NCBI GenBank assembly: GCA_902767355.1
Contig: CACXHG010000192.1
Location: forward strand, 1-13,649
Length of the DNA: 13,649 bases
Reading direction: 5' to 3'
DNA from: an uncultured Bacteroidia bacterium
GTDB lineage: Bacteria > Bacteroidota > Bacteroidia > Bacteroidales > UBA932
Below are positions 7,013 through 13,649 of this stretch, piece by piece; position 1 is the first letter of the stretch, and each line of letters opens with the position of its first letter. The notes under the pieces were generated by a model. That model saw nothing but the letters and a program-made list of their open reading frames with translations. It was not told where the DNA came from and did no database searches. The position numbers and the translations under genes were made by a program.

Positions 7013-7894
7013 ATGGAAAGCAGTATCAATATTTACAAGGTTGCTGATTTTTGCCTCACGGTGGAGGGGATGCCTTCCGAGCCGGACAATATGAAGCCTT
7101 TCAGGGTAGCGGAGTGCTGCGGGGATCCTATCTTCTCGCTAAAGATTGTCGACCGCCTGCCGCAGACAGCCGGCGATCTTATCTACAAAACGCCGGAAAC
7201 TTCAGGACTTCCCGTCATCTCGCTCCACCATGCTGCAGAAGGCTATATATTTGAATGCCAGCCCTTTCCAGGCAAACCCACAGCAGGGAAGATGTTCGCG
7301 GACGCAGCTTTCAAAAACGCCTCGCTGCAGCTGACGGGCACCAGCGACCTGTTCGCTTTCAACAATGCCATGATGCTGGTGTTCAACTTCAGCACAGCCC
7401 GGCTGGGGGCACTTGAAATGCACTCGTCTGTGGTTGTAAAAGACGGCCGCGGCTATATGTTCCTGGGCAAGAGCGGCACCGGGAAGAGCACCCACAGCCA
7501 GTTGTGGATCAAGAATTTGGACGATGTTGAGCTGCTGAACGACGACAACCCGATTCTGCGCCTGCTGCCCGACGGCAGTGCGCGGGTCTATGGCAGCCCA
7601 TGGAGCGGCAAGACGCCCTGCTACAAGCAGAAGAACGCCCCGGTAGGCGCCATCGTGCACCTCAAGCAGGCCCCTTACAACAAGATAGAGCGCGTGCCTG
7701 TGATCCAGGCCTATGTGTCGCTGATGGAGTCAGCATCGTCTTTCAGGCCTTTCAAGGCTCTTGCGGACGGCTGGCACGCCACCATGGAGGGCATCTGCGC
7801 CGCAGTGCCTTTTTATCGCCTGGAATGCCTGCCCGACAGGGACGCAGCCATGCTTTGCTATAACACGGTAAATGGAAAACAGAACCCTGCCTAA
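7013..7894 (+). CDS. HPr-kinase/PEPCK-like small-molecule or peptide kinase
   Basis: 293 residues with the P-loop kinase fold of HPr(Ser) kinase. Walker A is GKSGTGKST (152-160), acidic residues follow in LLNDDNP (D177, D178), and a GSPWSGK motif is at 194-200. The N-terminal region (INIYKVADFCLTVEG) resembles that of HprK-related proteins. True HPr kinase acts on the PTS protein HPr. Homologues beside PqqD-like and nucleotidyltransferase genes include the lasso-peptide kinases (ThcoK/PadeK type), which phosphorylate a peptide, and the HprK-related proteins near exosortase loci. Context favours a peptide or surface-associated substrate over PTS control, but this is inference. I chose ATG 7013 over a TTG at 6986 because the TTG lies upstream of the -7 box. 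The next gene overlaps its last 23 nt. Confidence 0.85.
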   Translation: MESSINIYKVADFCLTVEGMPSEPDNMKPFRVAECCGDPIFSLKIVDRLPQTAGDLIYKTPETSGLPVISLHHAAEGYIFECQPFPGKPTAGKMFADAAFKNASLQLTGTSDLFAFNNAMMLVFNFSTARLGALEMHSSVVVKDGRGYMFLGKSGTGKSTHSQLWIKNLDDVELLNDDNPILRLLPDGSARVYGSPWSGKTPCYKQKNAPVGAIVHLKQAPYNKIERVPVIQAYVSLMESASSFRPFKALADGWHATMEGICAAVPFYRLECLPDRDAAMLCYNTVNGKQNPA

Positions 7895-8282
7895 CGAAGT
7901 CCTGCTCGGAGAGATCAGCGCGCTGCTGGCCGAGGGGCGCGAGGTGTCCTTCACCCCCAAGGGGACCAGCATGCTCCCCTTCATAAGGGGCGGGCGGGAC
8001 AGCGTGACGCTCAAAAAGCTGGCCGAGGTAAAGGTCGGCGACATAGTGCTGGTGCGGCTGCCCGACAGCCGCTATGTGCTGCACCGCGTGTGGAGTCTGG
8101 ACGGCGACAGGGTGGAACTCATGGGCGACGGCAATCTGATCGGCAAAGAGAAGTGCCGCCTTGCCGACGTGATGGGCACCACGGTGAGCATCAACGGCCG
8201 CAAGCCCACAAGAGGCCGCCTGTGGCGGACGCTGAAACCCTTCAGAAGGTATTTATTAGGAATATACAGACGAATAATATGA
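7872..8282 (+). CDS. S24/S26-family serine peptidase, signal-peptidase-like
   Basis: 136 residues. The nucleophile motif is GTSMLPFI with Ser33 (SMxP box). The region GDIVLVRLPDSRYVLHRVWSLDGDRVELMGDGN has the order of the signal-peptidase catalytic domain. Bacterial type I enzymes use Lys as general base; here the matching position appears to be His71 in YVLHRV, as in the SipW/Sec11 class. No N-terminal membrane helix is visible, so the protein may be cytoplasmic or bound by its basic, amphipathic C-terminal end (GRLWRTLKPFRRYLLGIYRRII region). It overlaps the kinase gene by 23 nt and the PqqD gene by 4 nt (ATGA). A likely role is removing a leader or signal from a peptide handled by the operon. 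The activity is not proven by the sequence. Confidence 0.82.
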   Translation: MENRTLPNEVLLGEISALLAEGREVSFTPKGTSMLPFIRGGRDSVTLKKLAEVKVGDIVLVRLPDSRYVLHRVWSLDGDRVELMGDGNLIGKEKCRLADVMGTTVSINGRKPTRGRLWRTLKPFRRYLLGIYRRII

Positions 8283-8545
8283 GAATAAAAGATGGTTTTA
8301 CCCTCCGCGAACTCTGCGGAGAACACGTTGTGATTGGCGAGGGCCTCTCTCAGGTCAACTTCAATAAGATACTCTCCATGAACGACTCTGCAGGCTACCT
8401 GTGGAAAGAAGTTCAGGGCAAGGATTTCACACTTGAAGACCTGGTGAAACTGCTCACCGACCGCTACGAGGTCACCGCCGAAGTGGCGATGGAAGACGTC
8501 AAAAGGATGGTGTCCGTATGGCAGGAACACGGGGTTCTGGAATAG
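8279..8545 (+). CDS. PqqD-like peptide-binding protein (RiPP recognition element)
   Basis: 88 residues starting MRIKDGFTLRELCGEHVVIGEG, with the PqqD winged-helix pattern: N-terminal beta strands, then N..A..LW (NDSAGYLWKEV), then helices ending VKRMVSVWQEHGVLE. PqqD-fold proteins bind leader peptides of ribosomally made natural products and present them to modifying enzymes. The ATG at 8279 overlaps the peptidase stop in ATGA, which indicates translational coupling and decides the start, even though the frame is open further upstream. No precursor gene lies next to it. The family call is strong; the partner peptide is unknown. A related use near exosortase/HprK-related loci is the main alternative. 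Confidence 0.88.
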   Translation: MRIKDGFTLRELCGEHVVIGEGLSQVNFNKILSMNDSAGYLWKEVQGKDFTLEDLVKLLTDRYEVTAEVAMEDVKRMVSVWQEHGVLE

Positions 8546-9648
8546 GTCCGGCAGAGCAAGCGTATCTTGACACTCTCGGCGCCGCTTTGTGGGGCCGGGC
8601 TCCCGAGGTTTTGCCCGCAAATGTAGAGGCTGTGCTGCAGATTGCCAATCTGCACAAGACCAGGCCTCTGATTCTCAACGCCCTGCAGAAGGCCGGGCTG
8701 GACGACCTGGACGACAAGACCTGGTCTCTCATCTACAAGACTGCCTCGCTGCACCTGACGCTGAACCGCTACCTTGTCAGGCTCGTAGCTTTCTTTGAGA
8801 AGAATGGGATAAAAACTGTCCTGCTAAAGGGCGCCGGGGTTGCGGCCAACTATCCGGAGCCGGTGCTGCGGGAATGCGGCGACATCGACCTGTATGTCGG
8901 CCCGGAGCAGTACGAGAGGGCCTGCGCCCTGATGAGGGAGTTTATCGCGGGCACAAACGTGACCAAGGAAAAGCTTTCTGAAAAGCATTTTACAGTTTGT
9001 TCGAACGGGGTGTATGTAGAACTTCACCAGTACTGCGACATCCTTCGCTCCAAGCGAGAAAACGCTTATTTCCAAAGCATTGCCAAGCCGGGGCTCACAG
9101 AGAATCTGGCCTCGGTCACAATCACGGACAGCCCGATCAACACCCCTGCCGACAGCTTCAACGCCTTCTTTCTATTCGAACATATCTGGTATCATCTGAC
9201 CAATGGGGGCATAGGCTTCAGGCAGATATGCGACTGGATTCTGTTTTTGCACAGCCGCGCAGGCAAGCTGGACACTTCTGTGGTGGACGAAGCCCTTACC
9301 AAACTGAAGCTGCGCAGCGCCTGGCAGATTCTGGGTTCCATCGCGGTCGATTACCTGGGAATGCCGGCAGATGAGATGCCCTTTTATGTGAAAGGGTTGC
9401 AAGACAGGGCCGCATCTATCCTGGGCCTGATTCTCCAGGAAGGCAATTTCGGCTATGCGATGTACGGACTGGACAAGCGGCCCACAGAATTCACCAAGAA
9501 CAAGTGGTTCTCCATGAAGGTCTATCTCAAGAGAGCCGCCATATTCTTCCGTTGCTTTTCGGAAAGAAGACTGATTATCATCCGCGATGTTATTTACTAT
9601 TTATTTGACGGAGTATTGCGCGTCATCAAACACATTTTCAAACGGTGA
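8518..9648 (+). CDS. NTP_transf_5-type nucleotidyltransferase family protein
   Basis: 376 residues. The nucleotidyltransferase core is LLKGAGVAANYPEPVLR (102-118) followed by GDIDLYV with metal-binding Asp122 and Asp124, and a third polar site YVELHQYCD downstream. This pattern belongs to the uncharacterised nucleotidyltransferase family often found in lasso-peptide and HprK-related clusters, where nucleotidylation of a peptide, a lipid or another protein has been suggested but, as far as I know, is not firmly established for most members. The C-terminal half is helical, with a basic, hydrophobic end (IYYLFDGVLRVIKHIFKR) that could touch the membrane. The ATG at 8518 lies 28 nt inside the PqqD gene; no better in-frame start is near. 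The stop overlaps the exporter start in GTGA. Confidence 0.88.
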   Translation: MAGTRGSGIGPAEQAYLDTLGAALWGRAPEVLPANVEAVLQIANLHKTRPLILNALQKAGLDDLDDKTWSLIYKTASLHLTLNRYLVRLVAFFEKNGIKTVLLKGAGVAANYPEPVLRECGDIDLYVGPEQYERACALMREFIAGTNVTKEKLSEKHFTVCSNGVYVELHQYCDILRSKRENAYFQSIAKPGLTENLASVTITDSPINTPADSFNAFFLFEHIWYHLTNGGIGFRQICDWILFLHSRAGKLDTSVVDEALTKLKLRSAWQILGSIAVDYLGMPADEMPFYVKGLQDRAASILGLILQEGNFGYAMYGLDKRPTEFTKNKWFSMKVYLKRAAIFFRCFSERRLIIIRDVIYYLFDGVLRVIKHIFKR

Positions 9649-11264
9649 GAAAACTGCCTGAATGCATCAAGGCGCTATGGGCGATGTCCAAAGGCCTGCG
9701 ATGGCGACTGCTCGTGACAGTGGCCGTGGGCCTGGTGCGCATCGCCGCCTCGCTGGGTTTCGTGTGGGCCAGCAAGCACCTGGTGGATATAGCCACAAAA
9801 GTTAGCGACGATAGTCTGAGCCACGGAATAATCCTGTTTTTAGCCATACTCATCGTCCAGATCGCCTGCTGGATATTTTCCAACTGGTGGAATACCTACA
9901 ACGCCGTCAAGGCCCAGAATCACATGCGCGGGCAGCTGTTCGCCCACGTGATGCGCAGCCGCTGGGCGGGCCGCGAGCGCTTCTTGTCGGGCGATATCGT
10001 AAACCGCCTGGAAGACGATATCCGCATCTCGGCCAGCCTGCTTACAGACTCGTTTCCCACACTGATTATCACCGCAATACAGCTGATTGCCGCCTCTGCA
10101 TATCTGCTCACGCTGGCCCCTAACCTGCTGTGGGTGCTTGTCATACTTATGCTGGCTGCGGTGGTCGGCTCGCGGCTGTTCTTCCGCCAGATACGCGCCA
10201 TCATGGCCAAGATCCGCGCCCGCGAGGCCGAGGTGCAGCAGACCATGCAGGAGAGTTTCCAGCACCGCGTGCTGGTGCTCACCCTGACCGGCGTGGAGCG
10301 CGTGCTGGAGCGCTTCGGATGGCTGCAGACCGACATAGAGAGCCAGACCCGCAAGCGGCTCAATTATAACGCGTATGCGCGCGGACTCATGATATTCGGC
10401 TTCCAGGCCGGCCACGCCGCCGCCTTCCTCTGGGGCATATTCGGCATCGCCGCCGGCACTGTGACCTACGGCATGATGACGGCCTTCCTGCAACTCGTGG
10501 GGCAGGTGCAGCGCCCCATCGCCGAGCTGGGCAGCCTGGTGCCTACATTCATACGCGCCATCACCTCCATAGAGCGACTGATGGACCTCGAAGACCTGGA
10601 AGAAGAGCCTGTCACCGAGCCTGTCATGCTTAGCGGCGCACCCCGTATTGAGGTATCCCACCTGACATACTCCTACCCCGGCCTGAGCCGCCCCGTGCTC
10701 AAGGATTTCTCCTGCCGCTTCGCCCCCGGCAGCTTCAATGTGATCATAGGCCCCACCGGCGCCGGCAAGAGCACCCTGATAAACCTCATCCTGGGGCTGC
10801 TGCAGCCCACAGAAGGCCAGGTAACAGTGGGAGACCATCCGGCCGGAATCGCGCTCAGGGGCAACTTCATGTATGTGCCGCAGGGCAATTCGCTGCTGAG
10901 CGGCACCATCTTGAGCAACCTGCAGCTGGCCAAGCCCGATGCCAGCCTGAGTGAAATAAAGGAAGTCCTGACAGAAGCCGAGGCCAGCTTTGTGTATGAG
11001 CTGCCGGAAGGTCTCGACACCCCCTGCGGCGAATCGGGCAGCGGCCTGAGCGAAGGCCAGGGGCAGCGCATCGCCATCGCCCGCGCCCTGCTGCGACCGG
11101 GCGGCGTACTGATCCTGGACGAGTCCACCTCCGCCCTGGACCCTGCCACCGAGAGCCGCCTGCTGGAGAATATCCACAGCCACCACCACGGCAAAAAGAC
11201 CATAATCTTCATCTCCCACCGCGAAGCAGCCATCCGCTTCGCCGACTCCGTGGTAGAGATATAA
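9645..11264 (+). CDS. ABC exporter, fused permease and ATPase
   Basis: 539 residues forming a half-transporter that would act as a dimer in the inner membrane. The N-terminal half has about six membrane helices. The ATPase domain has Walker A GPTGAGKST (369-377), a Q-loop near YVPQGNSLLSG, signature SGLSEGQGQR (466-475, LSEGQ instead of LSGGQ), Walker B VLILDE (D492, E493) and the switch His525 in FISHRE. All catalytic residues are present. There is no N-terminal C39 peptidase domain, so it cannot cleave a double-glycine leader itself. It starts with GTG overlapping the nucleotidyltransferase stop by 4 nt. As the last gene of the operon, it is the likely exporter of the product made by the preceding four. 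The stop codon is the first part of the terminator stem. Confidence 0.95.
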   Translation: MRKLPECIKALWAMSKGLRWRLLVTVAVGLVRIAASLGFVWASKHLVDIATKVSDDSLSHGIILFLAILIVQIACWIFSNWWNTYNAVKAQNHMRGQLFAHVMRSRWAGRERFLSGDIVNRLEDDIRISASLLTDSFPTLIITAIQLIAASAYLLTLAPNLLWVLVILMLAAVVGSRLFFRQIRAIMAKIRAREAEVQQTMQESFQHRVLVLTLTGVERVLERFGWLQTDIESQTRKRLNYNAYARGLMIFGFQAGHAAAFLWGIFGIAAGTVTYGMMTAFLQLVGQVQRPIAELGSLVPTFIRAITSIERLMDLEDLEEEPVTEPVMLSGAPRIEVSHLTYSYPGLSRPVLKDFSCRFAPGSFNVIIGPTGAGKSTLINLILGLLQPTEGQVTVGDHPAGIALRGNFMYVPQGNSLLSGTILSNLQLAKPDASLSEIKEVLTEAEASFVYELPEGLDTPCGESGSGLSEGQGQRIAIARALLRPGGVLILDESTSALDPATESRLLENIHSHHHGKKTIIFISHREAAIRFADSVVEI

Positions 11265-11300
11265 AAAGAATCCCGAGCCTTGCAGCCCGGGATTCTTTTT
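11263..11300. terminator. Bidirectional intrinsic terminator between convergent genes
   Basis: A perfect 13-bp stem AAAAAGAATCCCG/CGGGATTCTTTTT with a 12-nt loop. T-runs end the stem on both strands, so it can stop the plus-strand operon and the minus-strand lipoprotein unit (stop at 11318). The TAA of the exporter gene is partly inside the stem. Confidence 0.92.
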
Positions 11301-11317
11301 ATCATATTCGAGAGATA

Positions 11318-13246
11318 CTACTCAACTTTCTTGTAAACATAGACGTTTGCCAGGGGATCGTTTGCGCAGATATCGTCGCAGTAGGTCTGATATTTCTGGC
11401 CGATCTTGGTCCAGTTGATAGCGGCAATCCTGTTGTACTGATCCACAGTCACGTTGTTGTCGGAGATCATCTTCTCGGCTATACGGCCAAAGAAGGCGTT
11501 GTGGTTGAAGTATGCGGAATACTCGGGATGGTCAATGTCGAACTGCTTCCAGTAAGCCACAAAACTCTCACGGCTGCCGGTTGCAAGTGATTCAGCAAAG
11601 CGGTCGAACCACTCTGAAGAAGGCATGGGGATATGGGCGGAGAAACCGTCGTTTTCCACATAGAATCCTACGGGATTGAGCCAGCCATAAGCCTTGTCAG
11701 AATCGTAGCCAAGGGAGGCATCGGCAAAGAACTCGTAGTGATTGGCAAATACATCCATCAGGCGGGTATTACGGTCGATATCCATCAGATCCAGGTAGTT
11801 ATGCTCTGCCATCACGGTTTTGGCGACCTTGCACAGACCCTCGAATGCCTTGAGGGCATCTTCCTTGGAGGCGTCGGACATGCCGACCTCGCTTGCAGCG
11901 AAATCCATGACGTCGGCAAAGGTGACCTTGAGCTCGTGACCGCGGAGGAACGTGCAGATATCCTTGAAGTCAGCGGCTTTCACCATACCCTTGATGGTAG
12001 CTGCCCCGTCAGCGCCAAGAGAAACCACGACGTTTGCGAAGCCGAGATTCTTAGCGGAAGACTTCAACAATGCAGTGCCGTTTGCAGTCTCGCCCTGCAG
12101 GGTAGTTGCCTCAATTGCCACCTGGGCTTCGTCGGCCTCTACAATCTCGATAGTTGCAGGATCCTCCGGAACATCGATGGTCATATAGTTGCCGTTGACA
12201 CAGGTCTCGAAAAGCTGACCGCGCATAGGCACCACCTCTGCGAATGTATGCATATCAGCTACAGTAGCAGCAGCACTCTGGGCATTGGCCATGCTCTTCT
12301 CGAAGCTGAAGATCTTGTAGCTGTCTGCGCCGGGGTAAACGATCACATATTTGCCGCTGGTAAGGTCTTCGGTAGCGGTGACCTTCTTCCACTGCCCGGT
12401 CGGGATCTCTTCTGCCAGAGAAGTGCGGATGGTCCTGAAGTAACCAACTGCAAGAGCATTTTGAGGCAATGCTGCGCTTACGTAGCTCTTGCCCTCGGCA
12501 TCTTTGATTCTAACCACTGCATTGAAGGCCGCAAAGGGATTGACTGCCATATAGGCATTCAACTCGCCATCGGTAACCTGAACATTGTCAAGCTTTAGGG
12601 TCATTGTGTTGGACATCTCACCGGGAGTAAATGTTCCGGCTGTAATATCCACTGTCCCATTCAGTGCAAATACGGGGCTGTCGGCAGTGAGCGTCAGCTC
12701 AGTGATAGTCATATTAGCCTTGGGCAGAGTCAGATAGAATCTTATCCAGCTTGACATATGGCTGTAAGAGAAGTGTGTGGCGCCATTCTCGCAGGTTGCT
12801 TCTGAACGTACATAGGTATATTCTGCAACGTGATCAGCAACCCCATCCGCAGTCTGAACCTGACCTTCGTAGGAATGGGAAATTGCCGAAAAATCATCCC
12901 TTACATTTGCTATCAGAGGGAACGATGAATAATAGGTCATGCCTTCGGTCAGGGTAAAACCACCACCGTCGAATGTGGCACTCTTACCATCAGTTACGGT
13001 AACCTTGTAAACAAGCAGGGTTCCGACCTCAGACCAGATGTTGATTTTGTCGCCGACTTCGAAACGAAGGTTCATCTCGGCTGCAGGGAACTTGGCCTTT
13101 GTGGCGGGGGCATCATCCGATACAAAGTCGGGAAGATAGCCATAGACGCCCGGACCTGCAAAAGATGTATCCGACTTTTCAGCCGGTGTACATGAAAACA
13201 AAAAGAAAAAACTGGACAGTAAAGTCCAAACCAAAATCTTCTTCAT
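11318..13246 (-). CDS. Fimbrillin-like surface lipoprotein with unknown C-terminal region
   Basis: 642 residues. The signal peptide MKKILVWTLLSSFFFLFSC has a lipobox with Cys19 as lipidation site. Residues about 50-275 resemble the fimbrillin (Mfa-like) family of Bacteroidales: KFPAAEMNLRFEVGDKINIW, the YYSSFPLIANV region, a long beta-rich stretch, and the typical ending YFRTIRTSL. A second beta segment, GQWKKVTATEDLTSGKYVIV at about 282, resembles a short domain common in Bacteroidales secreted proteins. From about residue 400 the protein turns helical and acidic and matches nothing I recognise. It is probably surface-exposed; whether it polymerises into fimbriae is uncertain, because of the large extra C-terminal part. 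It lies 32 nt after the small peptide gene and shares its promoter. Confidence 0.8.
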   Translation of the reverse strand: MKKILVWTLLSSFFFLFSCTPAEKSDTSFAGPGVYGYLPDFVSDDAPATKAKFPAAEMNLRFEVGDKINIWSEVGTLLVYKVTVTDGKSATFDGGGFTLTEGMTYYSSFPLIANVRDDFSAISHSYEGQVQTADGVADHVAEYTYVRSEATCENGATHFSYSHMSSWIRFYLTLPKANMTITELTLTADSPVFALNGTVDITAGTFTPGEMSNTMTLKLDNVQVTDGELNAYMAVNPFAAFNAVVRIKDAEGKSYVSAALPQNALAVGYFRTIRTSLAEEIPTGQWKKVTATEDLTSGKYVIVYPGADSYKIFSFEKSMANAQSAAATVADMHTFAEVVPMRGQLFETCVNGNYMTIDVPEDPATIEIVEADEAQVAIEATTLQGETANGTALLKSSAKNLGFANVVVSLGADGAATIKGMVKAADFKDICTFLRGHELKVTFADVMDFAASEVGMSDASKEDALKAFEGLCKVAKTVMAEHNYLDLMDIDRNTRLMDVFANHYEFFADASLGYDSDKAYGWLNPVGFYVENDGFSAHIPMPSSEWFDRFAESLATGSRESFVAYWKQFDIDHPEYSAYFNHNAFFGRIAEKMISDNNVTVDQYNRIAAINWTKIGQKYQTYCDDICANDPLANVYVYKKVE

Positions 13247-13278
13247 ACCTAAGTTAAAAATCTAAAAAAGACACCCCA

Positions 13279-13383
13279 TTAACCTTCGTGAGTATCTTCT
13301 ATTGAACCGGTTACTTGAAGGACAGCGGTTTCAGGCTCCATTTCAACCACCTTAACTCTAGGGAATTGATACTCTTTTTTCAT
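13279..13383 (-). CDS. 34-residue peptide, possible precursor or surface-lipoprotein leader gene
   Basis: A short open frame starting MKKEYQFPRVKVVEMEPET and ending QVTGSIEDTHEG. The start is preceded by an A-rich stretch (AATAACAAAAACA), as is usual here, and the stop lies 32 nt before the lipoprotein ATG, so both are read from the promoter at 13489-13519. The N-terminus fits a pattern I recall for many small Bacteroidales proteins: MKK, Y-x-x-P, then alternating Val/Ile and Glu. Y-x-x-P-x-[LVI] is also the leader motif bound by PqqD-like domains in lasso-peptide pathways. The lasso-type Gly and penultimate Thr positions are not clearly present and no cyclase is nearby. No function is assigned. 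Confidence 0.6.
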   Translation of the reverse strand: MKKEYQFPRVKVVEMEPETAVLQVTGSIEDTHEG

Positions 13384-13394
13384 TGTTTTTGTTA

Positions 13395-13649
13395 TTAATT
13401 GTTATTGAATAATCTATAATACTCTGTCAACGTCAACTGCCTGGAGGCCTTCTTGTATATCAGAATAGCCTCTGGCATTGGATAGTTGCAAAGATAGTAA
13501 TTTCTAATCATAAAACAATTGTTCATTGTGGTTCTTTCGTCGGTAGTTGTGATTTCTGTGGTACAAAAACCGATCTGGGAGTAGGCGTTCACGCTGCGGT
13601 CGGCTCCGGAATGGATATCGTTTTGGGAAACAGCCGCTTTGAACTGATC
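13395..13649 (-). CDS. Unidentified reading frame, 5' part outside the window
   Basis: The frame is open from the right edge to a TAA at 13395: 84 residues beginning DQFKAAVSQNDIHSGADRSV and ending LTEYYRLFNNN. The outer third has GC-rich third positions typical of genes here; the inner part is A/T-rich. I do not recognise a family. Its distal part contains the promoter at 13489-13519. An alternative is that the upstream gene ends elsewhere and only the last 27 codons, from ATG 13478 (MPEAILIYKKASRQLTLTEY and on), are translated as a small leader ORF a few nt after the predicted transcription start and 11 nt before the 34-residue peptide. The sequence cannot decide between these. Confidence 0.4.
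   Translation of the reverse strand, partial: DQFKAAVSQNDIHSGADRSVNAYSQIGFCTTEITTTDERTTMNNCFMIRNYYLCNYPMPEAILIYKKASRQLTLTEYYRLFNNN
13489..13519 (-). promoter_or_regulatory. Promoter of the small peptide and lipoprotein unit
   Basis: On the minus strand ATTG (13516-13519, three of four -33 bases), exact 19-nt spacer, TATCTTTG (13489-13496, exact -7 box). The transcript should begin near 13482, about 100 nt before the 34-residue peptide gene. Confidence 0.7.

Noticed and set aside
7013..9648. Lasso-peptide cluster
   Set aside because: Kinase, PqqD, nucleotidyltransferase and exporter fit, but the asparagine-synthetase-like cyclase, the B2 protease and a lasso precursor are not in the window, so the name is not justified.
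9840..11219. Minus-strand 459-codon frame opposite the ABC exporter
   Set aside because: Fully antisense to all ATPase motifs of the exporter; no membrane or catalytic pattern and no promoter.
13611..13649. Plus-strand start reading MDIVLGNSRFELI into the right edge
   Set aside because: Only 13 codons are visible with no promoter before it; it cannot be told from the minus-strand frame without more sequence.

Overview
The window comes from a GC-rich member of the Bacteroidota, most likely order Bacteroidales. The basis is the gene families present (an UpxY-type antiterminator, a Bacteroidales-style Wza lipoprotein and BY-kinase pair, a fimbrillin-like lipoprotein, an OmpA-type porin), promoters matching the Bacteroides consensus TTTG-N19-TAnnTTTG, and A-rich stretches rather than Shine-Dalgarno sites ahead of start codons. 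I cannot name the species. No tRNA, rRNA, CRISPR array or intact insertion sequence is visible, and no gene-free stretch exceeds about 200 bases.

Layout. Positions 1-5469, minus strand, form an exopolysaccharide or capsule operon, read in the order UpxY-like antiterminator, Wza-like export lipoprotein, Wzc-like co-polymerase/tyrosine kinase, and UDP-glucose 6-dehydrogenase (ugd, which runs off the left edge). A small hairpin-rich element with terminal inverted repeats lies between the kinase and ugd. Inside ugd a 60-bp triple-hairpin repeat adds 20 residues without breaking the frame. Upstream, at 5600-6871 on the minus strand, is a single OmpA-like outer-membrane gene. Its terminator abuts the promoter of the polysaccharide operon.

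Diverging from ompA is a tightly packed plus-strand operon (7013-11264). Its five genes all overlap at start and stop: an HPr-kinase-like protein, an S24/S26-type serine peptidase, a PqqD-like peptide-binding domain, an NTP_transf_5-type nucleotidyltransferase and an ABC exporter. The set looks like a peptide recognition, modification, cleavage and export pathway. It shares kinase, PqqD, nucleotidyltransferase and ABC parts with kinase-containing lasso-peptide clusters, but this window has no lasso cyclase, no B2 protease and no precursor inside the operon. This is the most promising candidate for an undescribed system.

A strong bidirectional terminator at 11263-11300 separates that operon from a convergent minus-strand unit. 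This holds a 642-residue fimbrillin-like lipoprotein preceded by a 34-codon peptide gene whose N-terminus carries a Y-x-x-P-x-V motif, a possible but unproven substrate of the PqqD-like protein. At the right edge is a partial, unidentified reading frame that overlaps the promoter of this unit.
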